Part shown: positions 17,549 through 26,251 of the stretch, piece after piece
How the letters are laid out: every line of letters starts with the position of its first letter
Numbering within the stretch: position 1 is the first letter of the stretch
Assembly: GCA_029865385.1 (NCBI GenBank)
Contig: JAOUGX010000001.1
Coordinates: 47,352-111,351 of the forward strand
Length of the DNA stretch: 64,000 nucleotides
Origin: Gammaproteobacteria bacterium
GTDB taxonomy: Bacteria; Pseudomonadota; Gammaproteobacteria; Steroidobacterales; Woeseiaceae
Direction: 5' to 3'
Position numbers and translations under genes: made by a program
Notes under the pieces: generated by a model
Databases searched by the model: none
What the model saw: the letters and a program-made list of their open reading frames with translations, nothing else
What the model was told of the DNA's origin: nothing

Positions 17549-17818
17549 ATGTCACCGGAACTGGTCATCACCATCGGACAGCAGGCCATGTGGGTCACGA
17601 TGCTGATCGCCGCGCCGCTTTTGCTGTCGGCGCTGGCTGTCGGCCTGCTGGTTGGCATGTTCCAGGCGGCAACACAGATCAACGAGATGACGATGAGCTT
17701 CATACCGAAACTGCTGGTGATGGTAGCGGCGCTGGTTATCGCCGGGCCATGGATGCTGGCTGTGATCGTCAACTATACGCGTCAGCTGATCGAGCAAATT
17801 CCGACGCTGATTTCCTGA
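17549..17818 (+). CDS. fliQ: FliQ flagellar export-gate protein
   Basis: This 89-aa protein with two membrane helices (about 16-37 and 55-75) has family residues MFQAATQINEMTMSFIPKLL between them. Length is exactly typical. It assembles around the FliP/FliR core in the inner membrane. The gene follows fliP after nine bases. Confidence 0.96.
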   Translation: MSPELVITIGQQAMWVTMLIAAPLLLSALAVGLLVGMFQAATQINEMTMSFIPKLLVMVAALVIAGPWMLAVIVNYTRQLIEQIPTLIS

Positions 17819-17864
17819 GATCTGAAATGCAAGGTGGGTGCAAAAATGATAACGAGATCAAGAA

Positions 17865-18644
17865 GTGAATCTGGAAATTTCAACAGCGCAGTTGCTGACC
17901 ATCGTCGGTACATACCTCTGGCCCTTCATAAGGATCGGGGCATTCGTGATGGTAATGCCGCTGATTGGCAGTTCCTTCGTTCCCGTTCGGGTTCGGTTGC
18001 TGATTGCGGTCGCACTGACGATCGTGATGGCTCCGGTGCTGCCGACCATGCCGACGACGGAGTTCCTGAGTCTCGCGGGCATGCTCATGACGGTGCAGGA
18101 GATCGCCATTGGGATTGCGATGGGATTCCTCGTTCAGTTGGTGTTCGACGCAATAACCCTGGGCGGGCAGGTCATAGCAATGAGCATGGGTCTTGGTTTC
18201 GCCGTGTTCCTGGACCGCACGCGGGGCGTGAATATTCCTGTCCTGGGTCAACTTTTCTTGATGCTTGGCATGCTGATTTTTCTTTCCCTGGATGGGCATC
18301 TGGCACTGATTCGCCTGGTCGCCGACAGTTTTCAGCTGTTGCCGGCCGGCAGCGGCGGTCCGAGTCTGACGGCAGTCTCGGCGCTTCTGGAGTGGTCGGG
18401 GCAGGTCTTCGTCGTCGCGGTGAAGATCGCGTTGCCGGCGATCACTGCATTGATCGTCGTCAACCTGTCGTTCGGGGTGATGAGCCGGGCGGCTCCAACC
18501 CTCAATCTATTCGCGGTTGGCTTTCCGGTTGCCATGTTGTTGGGCTTCGTGGTCATTTTTCTGAATCTGGAAAGCCTGCAGGAAAACGTATCCCTTTTTC
18601 TGGAAGAGACTTTGACGATGCTGCCTCGCTGGCTTGGCAGCTGA
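17865..18644 (+). CDS. fliR: FliR flagellar export-gate protein
   Basis: This 259-aa polytopic export-gate protein has about six hydrophobic segments. Recognisable FliR stretches include RIGAFVMVMPLIGSSFVPVRVR, GFLVQLVFDAITLGGQVIAM and MSRAAPTLNLFAVGFPVAMLLG. The start is a GTG at 17865, which places the first helix normally; only a weak ribosome site (GAGATCAAGAA) is visible. A 46-base gap separates it from fliQ. Confidence 0.95.
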   Translation: MNLEISTAQLLTIVGTYLWPFIRIGAFVMVMPLIGSSFVPVRVRLLIAVALTIVMAPVLPTMPTTEFLSLAGMLMTVQEIAIGIAMGFLVQLVFDAITLGGQVIAMSMGLGFAVFLDRTRGVNIPVLGQLFLMLGMLIFLSLDGHLALIRLVADSFQLLPAGSGGPSLTAVSALLEWSGQVFVVAVKIALPAITALIVVNLSFGVMSRAAPTLNLFAVGFPVAMLLGFVVIFLNLESLQENVSLFLEETLTMLPRWLGS

Positions 18645-18662
18645 ACTGAAAGCAGAACATAG

Positions 18663-19784
18663 ATGGCTGAAGAGCAACTACAGGATCGTACCGAACAAGC
18701 GACACCGAAGCGCCTCGAGGACGCGCGCAAGAAAGGTGACGTACCGCGTTCGCGCGAGCTGACGATGACCGGGGTCATGCTGGCCGGTTCGTCTGCGTTG
18801 CTGTTCATGGCGGCACCGATGGCGAGCAAGATCGTCGGCGGTTTCTCCGATGCACTGGTCATCGAGCGGGCGAATATCTTTGACACGGGATACATGGCAG
18901 TAGCGCTCGGTAATTATGCCGGGATTGCAATGACCGGCCTGGTACCGCTGGCTATTGTTCTGCTGATTGCGGCACTTGGCAGCAGCATGCTGATCGGCGG
19001 CTGGGCATTCAGCATGTCCGCGGTCGCGTTCAAGGGTGAACGCATGAATCCGATCAAGGGATTCAAGCGGATTTTCAGTGCCAACAGCCTGAACGAATTG
19101 CTCAAAGCGATGGCGAAATTCGGCCTGATCGCGCTGATAGCGGTGCTGTGGCTTTGGTGGTCCGCCGACGAACTGCTCACGCTCGGTCGGCAACCGGTGC
19201 GGGTGGCCATCCGGCAGGCGCTGGAGATTTGTGGCGTGTCCCTGCTGGTTGTCAGTTGCGGTCTGGTCTTCATTGCGCTGGCCGATGTGCCGTTTCAGTT
19301 GTGGAACTATCAAAAGAAAATTCGCATGACCCGTCAGCAGGTTCGCGACGAGTTCAAGGAAACCGAGGGCCGACCCGAGGTCAAGTCGCGTATCCGTATG
19401 CTACAGAATCAAATTGCGCAGCGGCGCATGATGGCGGAGGTGCCGGGCGCCGACGTCGTCATCACCAACCCGACGCACTTTGCCGTTGCCCTGAAATACG
19501 ACGAGGCGAGCATGGGCGCACCGCGCGTTATCGCCAAGGGCAAGGGACTGATTGCGAAGCGCATCCGCGACATCGCAGCGGAACACGACGTGCCGTTGTT
19601 TTCTGCACCGCCGCTGGCGCGTGCACTTTTCCGAAGTACCAAACTTGGCCAGGAAATTCCCGCGGGGCTTTATACGGCCGTCGCGCAGGTCCTGGCGTAC
19701 ATCTTCCAGATCAACAACAGTGTCCGGGCCGGCCAGGTTCAGCCGGAACCGCCAACGCCGCTTGTCGACGAAACACAATTCTGA
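18663..19784 (+). CDS. flhB: FlhB export-gate switch protein
   Basis: This 373-aa protein has an N-terminal cytoplasmic start (EEQLQDRTEQATPKRLEDARKKG), four membrane helices (about 30-210), and a C-terminal cytoplasmic domain with the autocleavage site NPTH in VVITNPTHFAVALKY. Cleavage there, with FliK, switches export from hook to filament substrates. The 18-base gap after fliR and start ATG 18663 are unambiguous. Confidence 0.97.
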   Translation: MAEEQLQDRTEQATPKRLEDARKKGDVPRSRELTMTGVMLAGSSALLFMAAPMASKIVGGFSDALVIERANIFDTGYMAVALGNYAGIAMTGLVPLAIVLLIAALGSSMLIGGWAFSMSAVAFKGERMNPIKGFKRIFSANSLNELLKAMAKFGLIALIAVLWLWWSADELLTLGRQPVRVAIRQALEICGVSLLVVSCGLVFIALADVPFQLWNYQKKIRMTRQQVRDEFKETEGRPEVKSRIRMLQNQIAQRRMMAEVPGADVVITNPTHFAVALKYDEASMGAPRVIAKGKGLIAKRIRDIAAEHDVPLFSAPPLARALFRSTKLGQEIPAGLYTAVAQVLAYIFQINNSVRAGQVQPEPPTPLVDETQF

Positions 19785-19814
19785 CAATGAGCGCAGGACT
19801 CAAGGATTGAATAC

Positions 19815-21872
19815 ATGCTGACAGGATCAAACAATACCCTTGTTGCCGAACTGAGCCGCGGGCTGGGAGTGCCCCTGTTGCTGCTGGTCATGCTGGCAAT
19901 GATGATGGTGCCGCTGCCGCCACTGGCGCTCGATATCCTGTTCACGTTCAACATCGCTTTGTCCATAGCGATTCTGCTGACGGCTGTCTACGTCGGTCGG
20001 CCGCTCGACTTCGGCGTGTTTCCGACGATCCTGCTGGTTGTGACCTTGCTGCGGCTTGCACTGAACATCGCCTCGACGCGTGTCGTGCTGCTGAACGGTC
20101 ACACCGGTACGGCCGCCGCCGGCAAGGTGATCGAGGCATTCGGCGATTTCGTGGTCGGTGGCAACTATGCCGTTGGCCTGGTCATTTTCGGCATCCTCGT
20201 GATCATCAACTTCGTCGTAGTGACCAAAGGCGCGGGACGGGTTTCGGAAGTCACGGCAAGATTCACGCTGGATGCAATGCCAGGCAAACAGATGGCGATC
20301 GATGCGGATCTCAATGCCGGCATCATCGACCAGGAGGGCGCCCGCCGCCGGCGTCAGGAGATTGGCGAGGAAGCGGACTTCTACGGCTCGATGGACGGTG
20401 CCAGCAAGTTTGTTCGTGGCGATGCAATCGCAGGCATCCTGATTCTCTTCATCAATATCATCGGTGGGTTGATAATCGGTACTGCACAGCATGGACTCGC
20501 GCTGTCGGCAGCGATGAGAAATTACACGCTGCTGACGATCGGCGATGGCCTCGTTGCACAGATTCCATCGTTGCTGCTGTCCACGGCTGTGGCAATTATC
20601 GTAACTCGCGTATCGCGCTCGCAGGACATGAGTCGGCAGATGTTCGTGCAGTTGTTCAGCGATCCGCGCACGATGATCGTCACCTGCACGGTCATGACGG
20701 TCCTTGGCCTGATCCCGGGCATGCCGAACTTCGCATTCCTGAGTCTCGCCGCTGTCTGCGCTTTCGCCGCCTACCGCATGTCGCAGAACGCGGCCAAGCC
20801 GGAACCTGTCGCCAAAGCGGCGGCTCTACCTGAACTGGCGGCGCCGGAAGTGAGCTGGCAGGACGTCGATCCGGTCGACATGATCGGACTCGATGTCGGT
20901 TACCGGCTGATTCCGCTTGTCGACAAACAACGCAACGGCGCGCTGGTGGCCCGGATCAAGGGCGTGCGCAAGAAACTGACCGAGGAACTCGGTTTCCTGA
21001 TATCGCCGGTGCATATCCGTGACAACCTGGATTTGTCGCCGAATGCCTATCGTATTTCGCTGATGGGCGTGCCAGTAGGCGAGAGCGATGTGCAGATCGA
21101 CAAGGAACTGGCGATCAATCCCGGCCAGGTTTTCGGCAAGATCAACGGGCAGAAGACCAAGGATCCGGCCTTCGGTCTCGACGCCTGGTGGATCGATACC
21201 AGCCAGCGTGAAGAGGCCCAGATGCTCGGCTACACCGTAGTAGACCCGGCGACGGTGGTAGCGACTCACCTGAGCCAGCTGTTGCAGAACAACGCGCACG
21301 AATTGCTGGGTCACGAAGAAACACAGCTATTGCTGGAGCGACTTGCCGTTTCGGCACCGAAACTGGTCGAGGGCCTGACGCCGAAAATCCTGCCGATGAG
21401 CGTCATTGCAAGAGTTTTGCAGAACCTGCTCGAGGAACGCATCCCGATCCGCAATATCCGCAAGATCGCCGAAACGTTGGCGGAGCGCGGTTCCAAAAGT
21501 CAGGATCCTGACGTTTTGTCGGCCGCCGTACGGGTCGCCCTGGGGCGTTCGATCGTGCAAAACGTCGCCGGAATGCGCCCGGAGCTGGCAGTTTTGACGC
21601 TGGATCCAAAGTTGGAACGAATCTTGAATGACTCCACGCAGGATGGCGCGAGTCTTGGACTCGAGCCGGGCCTGGTGGAGCGATTGCATGAATCCCTTAG
21701 CGAGCGTGCACAGAAGCAGGAGGTGGCCGGTGAACCGGCGGTACTGCTCGTGGCACCGAATCTGCGGCCGTGGTTGTCACGCATGATGCGCGGCATCCGC
21801 AACCTGCATGTGCTGGCATACAACGAGGTGCCAGAGGATAAACGCATACAGATGATAGCGGCGGTTAGCTGA
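19815..21872 (+). CDS. flhA: FlhA export-gate protein
   Basis: This 685-aa protein has an N-terminal membrane half with about eight helices (about 20-330) including the FHIPEP-type motif region MPGKQMAIDADLNAGIIDQEGARRRRQ (read in pieces). A cytoplasmic half (about 350-685) forms the nonameric ring that binds chaperone-substrate complexes. A 30-base gap follows flhB. The gene is followed not by flhF directly but by a 214-base stretch containing a dispersed-type repeat. Confidence 0.97.
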   Translation: MLTGSNNTLVAELSRGLGVPLLLLVMLAMMMVPLPPLALDILFTFNIALSIAILLTAVYVGRPLDFGVFPTILLVVTLLRLALNIASTRVVLLNGHTGTAAAGKVIEAFGDFVVGGNYAVGLVIFGILVIINFVVVTKGAGRVSEVTARFTLDAMPGKQMAIDADLNAGIIDQEGARRRRQEIGEEADFYGSMDGASKFVRGDAIAGILILFINIIGGLIIGTAQHGLALSAAMRNYTLLTIGDGLVAQIPSLLLSTAVAIIVTRVSRSQDMSRQMFVQLFSDPRTMIVTCTVMTVLGLIPGMPNFAFLSLAAVCAFAAYRMSQNAAKPEPVAKAAALPELAAPEVSWQDVDPVDMIGLDVGYRLIPLVDKQRNGALVARIKGVRKKLTEELGFLISPVHIRDNLDLSPNAYRISLMGVPVGESDVQIDKELAINPGQVFGKINGQKTKDPAFGLDAWWIDTSQREEAQMLGYTVVDPATVVATHLSQLLQNNAHELLGHEETQLLLERLAVSAPKLVEGLTPKILPMSVIARVLQNLLEERIPIRNIRKIAETLAERGSKSQDPDVLSAAVRVALGRSIVQNVAGMRPELAVLTLDPKLERILNDSTQDGASLGLEPGLVERLHESLSERAQKQEVAGEPAVLLVAPNLRPWLSRMMRGIRNLHVLAYNEVPEDKRIQMIAAVS

Positions 21873-21967
21873 CACGTTTGGATGCTGGATGATGAGTGGG
21901 TTGAGACGATGAGCGAAATGATACGAACGGCATTTTTGCGAGGCTGCAAAAAGACTCCGGGAACGAC

Positions 21968-22046
21968 TTTGCGAGGAGCCGAAGGCGACGAAGCAATTAC
22001 GTGCAACGAAACGAATGAAGATTGCTTCGCTGTGCTCGCAATGACG
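21968..22046. repeat. Inverted dispersed-type repeat between flhA and flhF
   Basis: The left arm, around GCGAGGAGCCGAAGGCGACG followed by AAGCAAT (21971-21997), and the right arm, ATTGCTTCGCTGTGCTCGCA followed by ATGACG (22021-22046), are imperfect inverted complements. The wording closely resembles a family of short interspersed elements seen in many unrelated bacterial genomes. Frames through it give low-complexity text and are not counted as a gene. Confidence 0.7.
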
Positions 22047-22086
22047 GAATCAAGGGTTTTTTCAAGCCTCCTGCGGAGGATCTAGG

Positions 22087-23403
22087 GTGAAGATTAAGCG
22101 ATTTGTGGATACGGACATGCGGCATGTGCTGCGCCGCGTGCGTGAGGACCAGGGTCCGGATGCTGTGATCCTGTCCAACCGTCGCGTAGACGGTGGCATC
22201 GAGGTTATAGCTGCGGTCGACTATGACGAGGCACTGGTGCAGCAGGCACTTGGCTCGCAACCGGGCGCTGCGGATTATCGCCGACTCGCGGTCGAAGATG
22301 CAGGCCAGGCAACCAGAGGGCCCGGCGAAGATGTTTCGGCTGCAGCGGTGAAAGCGGAAGTCGAAATCCTGTCCGCGGATCTGCAGCCGCTGCGGCGATC
22401 GGATGACACAGTCGCTGACAGACCCGCCTCGGAGCAATTTCTGTCACCACATTCGTCCGAAGGGCCGGATCTCCGTGCAATGCGCTCGGAAATATCTTCG
22501 ATGCGCGGCTTGCTGGAATCACAGCTTTCGGGCCTCGTGTGGAAGGATGCAGCGCGTCGTTCGCCAATGCGTGCGCAGGTGCTACGCAACCTGGCAAGGA
22601 TTGGTATTGCCGCCGACGTCGCGAACATCATCGTCAATCGACTGGAACCGATTCAAAACATCAAGCAGATCTGGCGAGCACCGCTGGCTGAACTGGCACA
22701 ACTGATTCCGGTGAAGGAAGAATCGCTGCTGCAGCGGGGTGGGGTCGCCGCTCTTATTGGACCAACCGGGGTCGGCAAAACGACGACGATCGCGAAGATG
22801 GCGGCGCGCTACGCGATGCAGAACGGCAGCGACGAAATCGCACTCGTTTGCGCGGACGCCTATCGAATCGGCGCCAAGGAACACTTGATGGCATTTGCAA
22901 ATATCATCGGCGTAAAGGTGCATGCGGCCAGCAGCGCCAATGACCTGACGTCGATTCTGGACCGGCTCAAATCGAAGAAGCTGGTACTGATCGACACCGA
23001 AGGTATGAGTCAGCGCGACATGGACCTCTCCAGCAGGCTGGCGGCCTATGGCAGCAACCGCGATCGGGTGCAGTTCTATCTGACCCTGTCAGCGGCCAGC
23101 CAGGAAGCGGGCCTTGACGAAACAGTGCGGCGCTTCAACAAAGTACCGCTTGCCGGCACTGTCGTAACCAAGATTGACGAAGCGGGTCAGCTGGGCTGCG
23201 TCATCAGCACCCTGATTCGAAACTCATTGCCGGCTACCTGGCTGTCCAATGGACAGCACGTTCCCGACGATCTGCACGCTGCTGCAAAGAAGAAACTATG
23301 GCTGGTCAACCAAGCGATCGAATGCATGGAGGAAAGCGGACCACGGATCGACGAACGTTTCATGGCAGAGAACTACTCACAGGTGAGCGTCGCCCATGCT
23401 TAG
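22087..23403 (+). CDS. flhF: FlhF flagellar placement GTPase
   Basis: This 438-aa SRP-type GTPase sets flagellar position and number. A basic N-terminal B domain (MKIKRFVDTDMRHVLRRVREDQGPDAVILSNRRVDGGIEVIAAVDY) precedes a linker and an NG domain with P-loop GPTGVGKTTT near 225, DTEGMSQRD and TKIDEAGQLG. The start is GTG 22087 with GGAGG seven bases ahead. In the Walker-B-like position the usual DTAG reads DTEG. Polar flagellation is suggested by the flhF-flhG pair; the gene overlaps flhG by eight bases. Confidence 0.95.
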   Translation: MKIKRFVDTDMRHVLRRVREDQGPDAVILSNRRVDGGIEVIAAVDYDEALVQQALGSQPGAADYRRLAVEDAGQATRGPGEDVSAAAVKAEVEILSADLQPLRRSDDTVADRPASEQFLSPHSSEGPDLRAMRSEISSMRGLLESQLSGLVWKDAARRSPMRAQVLRNLARIGIAADVANIIVNRLEPIQNIKQIWRAPLAELAQLIPVKEESLLQRGGVAALIGPTGVGKTTTIAKMAARYAMQNGSDEIALVCADAYRIGAKEHLMAFANIIGVKVHAASSANDLTSILDRLKSKKLVLIDTEGMSQRDMDLSSRLAAYGSNRDRVQFYLTLSAASQEAGLDETVRRFNKVPLAGTVVTKIDEAGQLGCVISTLIRNSLPATWLSNGQHVPDDLHAAAKKKLWLVNQAIECMEESGPRIDERFMAENYSQVSVAHA

Positions 23404-24271
23404 GAAATCGCAGACCAGCGGGCTGGAGAAGGTTCTCAATCGCACGCCGGCGAAAGTCATTGCCGTGACAAGCGGAAAGGGTGGCGTCGGCAAGACGAAC
23501 ATAGCGGCCAACGTTTCGATTTCACTCGCAGCGGATGGCAATAAGGTCATGTTACTCGACGCCGATCTTGGACTGGCAAACGTCGACGTATTGCTCGGTT
23601 TGCAACCGAAGTTCAACCTGTCGCACGTAGTCAGTGGCGAATGCGACCTCGACAGTACGGTGATCGAAGGTCCGCAACGGTTGAAAATAGTGCCGGCATC
23701 TTCAGGCAATTTTTCGATGCTGGATTTACCCAGCGCCTCGCAGGCGGCGATCATCCAGGCCTTTTCGACGTTGGCCGAGCAGCCGGATGTACTGGTAGTG
23801 GATACCGCCGCCGGAATTTCGGAAGGCGTCGCGAGATTCGTGCAGGCTGCGCAACAGGCCATCGTTGTCGTCTGCGATGAACCGGCATCGCTTACCGATG
23901 CCTACGCGCTCATCAAGGTGTTCAGCCGGGAATACGGTATCAGGCGTTTCCAGATCGTAACCAACCAGACGCGCGATGCCTGGGAAGGGCGAATTCTCTA
24001 CACCAAGCTGAGGAAAGTTGCAGATCTGTATCTTGACGTGGTGTTAAGACATCTCGGCAATGTACCGATGGATCCATGGTTGCGGCGAGCCGTGCAGGAA
24101 CAGCGGGCCGTCGTCGACGCGTATCCGCGCAGCGTGTCCGGTCAGGCATTCAAGGACATTGCGCGCTCACTGCAGCAAATTCCGGCTGCAATGCGGGCAA
24201 GCGGCAACATCGAGTTCTTTCTTGAGCGCTTGCTGGCTGCGGGTCCGGTTCGCGCGGGAGGTATCGCATGA
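23396..24271 (+). CDS. flhG: FlhG/FleN flagellar number regulator
   Basis: This 291-aa MinD-like ATPase restricts flagellar number; in Pseudomonas the homologue FleN antagonises FleQ. The deviant Walker A motif SGKGGVGKTNIAANVSISL, the switch motif LLDADLGLANVDVLLG and VVDTAAGIS are all present. An amphipathic C-terminal helix for membrane binding is suggested by residues after about 255. It overlaps flhF and fliA, so all three are coupled. Confidence 0.95.
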   Translation: MLRKSQTSGLEKVLNRTPAKVIAVTSGKGGVGKTNIAANVSISLAADGNKVMLLDADLGLANVDVLLGLQPKFNLSHVVSGECDLDSTVIEGPQRLKIVPASSGNFSMLDLPSASQAAIIQAFSTLAEQPDVLVVDTAAGISEGVARFVQAAQQAIVVVCDEPASLTDAYALIKVFSREYGIRRFQIVTNQTRDAWEGRILYTKLRKVADLYLDVVLRHLGNVPMDPWLRRAVQEQRAVVDAYPRSVSGQAFKDIARSLQQIPAAMRASGNIEFFLERLLAAGPVRAGGIA

Positions 24272-24984
24272 TTGCCTACAGCAGTGTCGCAGCCACCGGC
24301 TACGAATCACAGGATGACCTGGTCACCCGGCACGTGGCCCTGGTCAAACGCATTGCCCATCATCTCGCCGCAAGATTGCCTTCGACCATAGAAATCGATG
24401 ACCTGCTGCAGTCCGGCATGATCGGGCTGCTCGAGGCGGCGGGCAAATTCGATGCGTCCCGTGGTGCGAGTTTCGAGACCTATGCCGGGATTCGCATTCG
24501 TGGCGCGATGCTTGACGATGTCAGGAAGCAGGACTGGACTCCGAGGTCAGTGCACCAGAAGCACCGCAAGGTAAGTGAAACGGTGCGTGCCATCGAAGCA
24601 GAAACGGGCCGACTTGCCGATGGCCAGGAAGTGGCAGCCCGACTCGGCGTTTCGGTGGACGAGTACCACGACATACTTCGCGATACCGCGCAGTGCCGAT
24701 TGTTCAGTCTTGAAGAGACGCTGGAGGAGCCCGGCTACGGTCGTGACCTTCCTGCATCCGATACGGCGACGCCGGACCAGGAGCTCGATCAGAGCCAGTT
24801 CCGATCGGCACTTGCTCAGGCGGTTGACCGCTTGCCGGAACGGGAAAAACTGGTGCTGTCACTGTATTACGAGCAGGAATTGAATCTCAAGGAGATTGGT
24901 GCGGTACTCGGTGTAAGCGAGTCGCGAGTTTGTCAGATTCACGGGCAGGCGCTGATTCATTTGCGCGCTATTGTGGACACGTAG
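24268..24984 (+). CDS. fliA: FliA flagellar sigma factor (sigma-28)
   Basis: This 238-aa sigma-70-family protein has regions 2 (HVALVKRIAHHLAARLPSTIEIDDLLQSGMIGLLEAAGKFD), 3 and 4 (LPEREKLVLSLYYEQELNLKEIGAVLGVSESRVCQIHGQAL), read in segments, of the FliA type. It directs late flagellar transcription from TAAAG-N14-CGATAA-type promoters. Four such promoters are visible in this window (before motA, a diguanylate cyclase, the MSHA-like operon and its last pilin). Confidence 0.97.
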   Translation: MIAYSSVAATGYESQDDLVTRHVALVKRIAHHLAARLPSTIEIDDLLQSGMIGLLEAAGKFDASRGASFETYAGIRIRGAMLDDVRKQDWTPRSVHQKHRKVSETVRAIEAETGRLADGQEVAARLGVSVDEYHDILRDTAQCRLFSLEETLEEPGYGRDLPASDTATPDQELDQSQFRSALAQAVDRLPEREKLVLSLYYEQELNLKEIGAVLGVSESRVCQIHGQALIHLRAIVDT

Positions 24985-25002
24985 CGGTGCGGGACCGGAG
25001 AA

Positions 25003-25203
25003 ATGTCGGATATTTTTTCCCGAATCAGTAATGTTAATCCGACTTATCCGGTGCGCCCCGTGCAGCCGGCGCAAAAGGACGGCGATTCAGATAAGCGCAA
25101 GAAAGACAAGCCATCTACCGAATCGACAGACGAGGGTGGTACCGAAGACGCCGTCGAAATCGAAAGGGATGATGATCCATCAGCAATAGATGAGTACGTA
25201 TGA
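25003..25203 (+). CDS. Small hydrophilic protein of unknown function
   Basis: This 66-aa protein begins SDIFSRISNVNPTYPVRPVQ and continues as a highly charged, probably disordered tail (KDGDSDKRKKDKPSTESTDE). There is no signal peptide or membrane segment. Its last codons overlap the next gene by four bases, which supports real translation in the fliA operon. GGAG is only two bases before the ATG, a poor spacing. It sits where the cheYZAB block stands in Pseudomonas. I do not recognise it. Confidence 0.55.
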   Translation: MSDIFSRISNVNPTYPVRPVQPAQKDGDSDKRKKDKPSTESTDEGGTEDAVEIERDDDPSAIDEYV

Positions 25204-25619
25204 TGAATGACGATTTTTATATCCTATACGCTTTGATCAGCAGCACCGGGTTGCTTCTTGCTGCAGCAAGTATCGCAATTCTGCGCTTCCAGAGAAAAGC
25301 TATCGAATCGGACGCGTTCTGGGAAAGTCCGGTCGGCGCGGCACTGCAGATCGACGCGCAGGTCAAGGATACAAGCGCAAGCAGGGAGCGACAGCAGCAC
25401 CTGGAAGAACGCATGGCTGCATTGCAGAGAATTGTGGACGAACTGTCACAGCGCGAAAAAGCTACGCAGCTGGCGTCAGCTCCGCGGGTATTGCCGTTCG
25501 AAAATGCGGTTCGAATGGCGAAGCAGGGCGCCAGTGTCGAGGAACTTACGCGTAGCTGCGGTCTGAATATCGGCGAGGCGCAATTGATTCGAAGGCTGCA
25601 CGGCCCCACGCTGAATTAG
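25200..25619 (+). CDS. DUF2802 membrane-anchored protein
   Basis: This 139-aa protein has one N-terminal membrane helix (about 6-26, ILYALISSTGLLLAAASIAIL), a charged coiled-coil (about 60-85) and a C-terminal DUF2802 module (NAVRMAKQGASVEELTRSCGLNIGEAQLIRRLHG) that resembles a helix-turn-helix. DUF2802 genes stand at the end of fliA-che operons in gammaproteobacteria (for example after cheW in Pseudomonas). No function is known to me. It overlaps the 66-aa gene by four bases and is the last gene of the plus-strand flagellar block. Confidence 0.8.
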   Translation: MMNDDFYILYALISSTGLLLAAASIAILRFQRKAIESDAFWESPVGAALQIDAQVKDTSASRERQQHLEERMAALQRIVDELSQREKATQLASAPRVLPFENAVRMAKQGASVEELTRSCGLNIGEAQLIRRLHGPTLN

Positions 25620-25639
25620 GGTCACTGTCCCCAGGTCGT

Positions 25640-26251
25640 CTACGACATCGCTTCGATGTTGAGGCGGCGCATGCGCAGCGTTTCGGACTCGCGATTGAAC
25701 AGATGCTGGATCAGGATTTCCTTCTGCGCCGGTTTCATTCCCTGGAATTCCACGGCAACGGCAAAAGGTTTGGCCGGATCCGATTCATCCACCGGCTCGG
25801 TATCACGCACGACATTGCAAAAGGTTTCGATGTAGCGATTGTCCGCGGCCAGGAGGAATCTCAATGCCAGTTTGGTACCGGCGGCGTAAGGTTTATCGGT
25901 TGCGAAGATCATGCCGTCGGCGCCGACTTCGCAGGTCTGCGGTTCCGAGCTGGCCAGGGAGGCCTTTGATGCCCTGAGATCCGGGAATTGCTCGATTACC
26001 GTATTCAGCTTGTCGTTGAGCAAGGCCAGGCATTCCGCCACGCGGCTGGATTCACCCTTCAACAGAAACAGTTTCTCGGCAAAGCGCGTATCCAGATCGA
26101 GGATTTGCGAGCGAATGCCGCTGCTGGCGCCGAGACGTATCTTTCGCCGGTCGAGCCCCTGATGAAATTCGCGGTCGCTGATGACCTCGTATTTCAGGTA
26201 TACGGTTTCCCGGATACGAAATGAACGTCGATTTTCACGTCCGCTATTCAT
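25640..26251 (-). CDS. PilZ-domain protein in the mot operon
   Basis: This 203-aa cytoplasmic protein starts with RENRRSFRIRETVYLKYEV, which supplies the arginine-rich PilZ opening, and has a helical middle (about 40-110). Its C-terminal beta-rich half contains VGADGMIFATDKPYAAGTKLALRF and FAVAVEFQGM. PilZ domains bind c-di-GMP; the second motif (D/NxSxxG) is replaced by GADGMIF, so binding is uncertain. The start overlaps the motB stop by four bases. Together with motAB it suggests a YcgR-like stator modulator, which is inference. Confidence 0.75.
   Translation of the reverse strand: MNSGRENRRSFRIRETVYLKYEVISDREFHQGLDRRKIRLGASSGIRSQILDLDTRFAEKLFLLKGESSRVAECLALLNDKLNTVIEQFPDLRASKASLASSEPQTCEVGADGMIFATDKPYAAGTKLALRFLLAADNRYIETFCNVVRDTEPVDESDPAKPFAVAVEFQGMKPAQKEILIQHLFNRESETLRMRRLNIEAMS

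Noticed and set aside
21882..22085. 67-codon open frame between flhA and flhF
   Set aside because: Its text is the translation of the inverted dispersed repeat; no gene evidence beyond being open.
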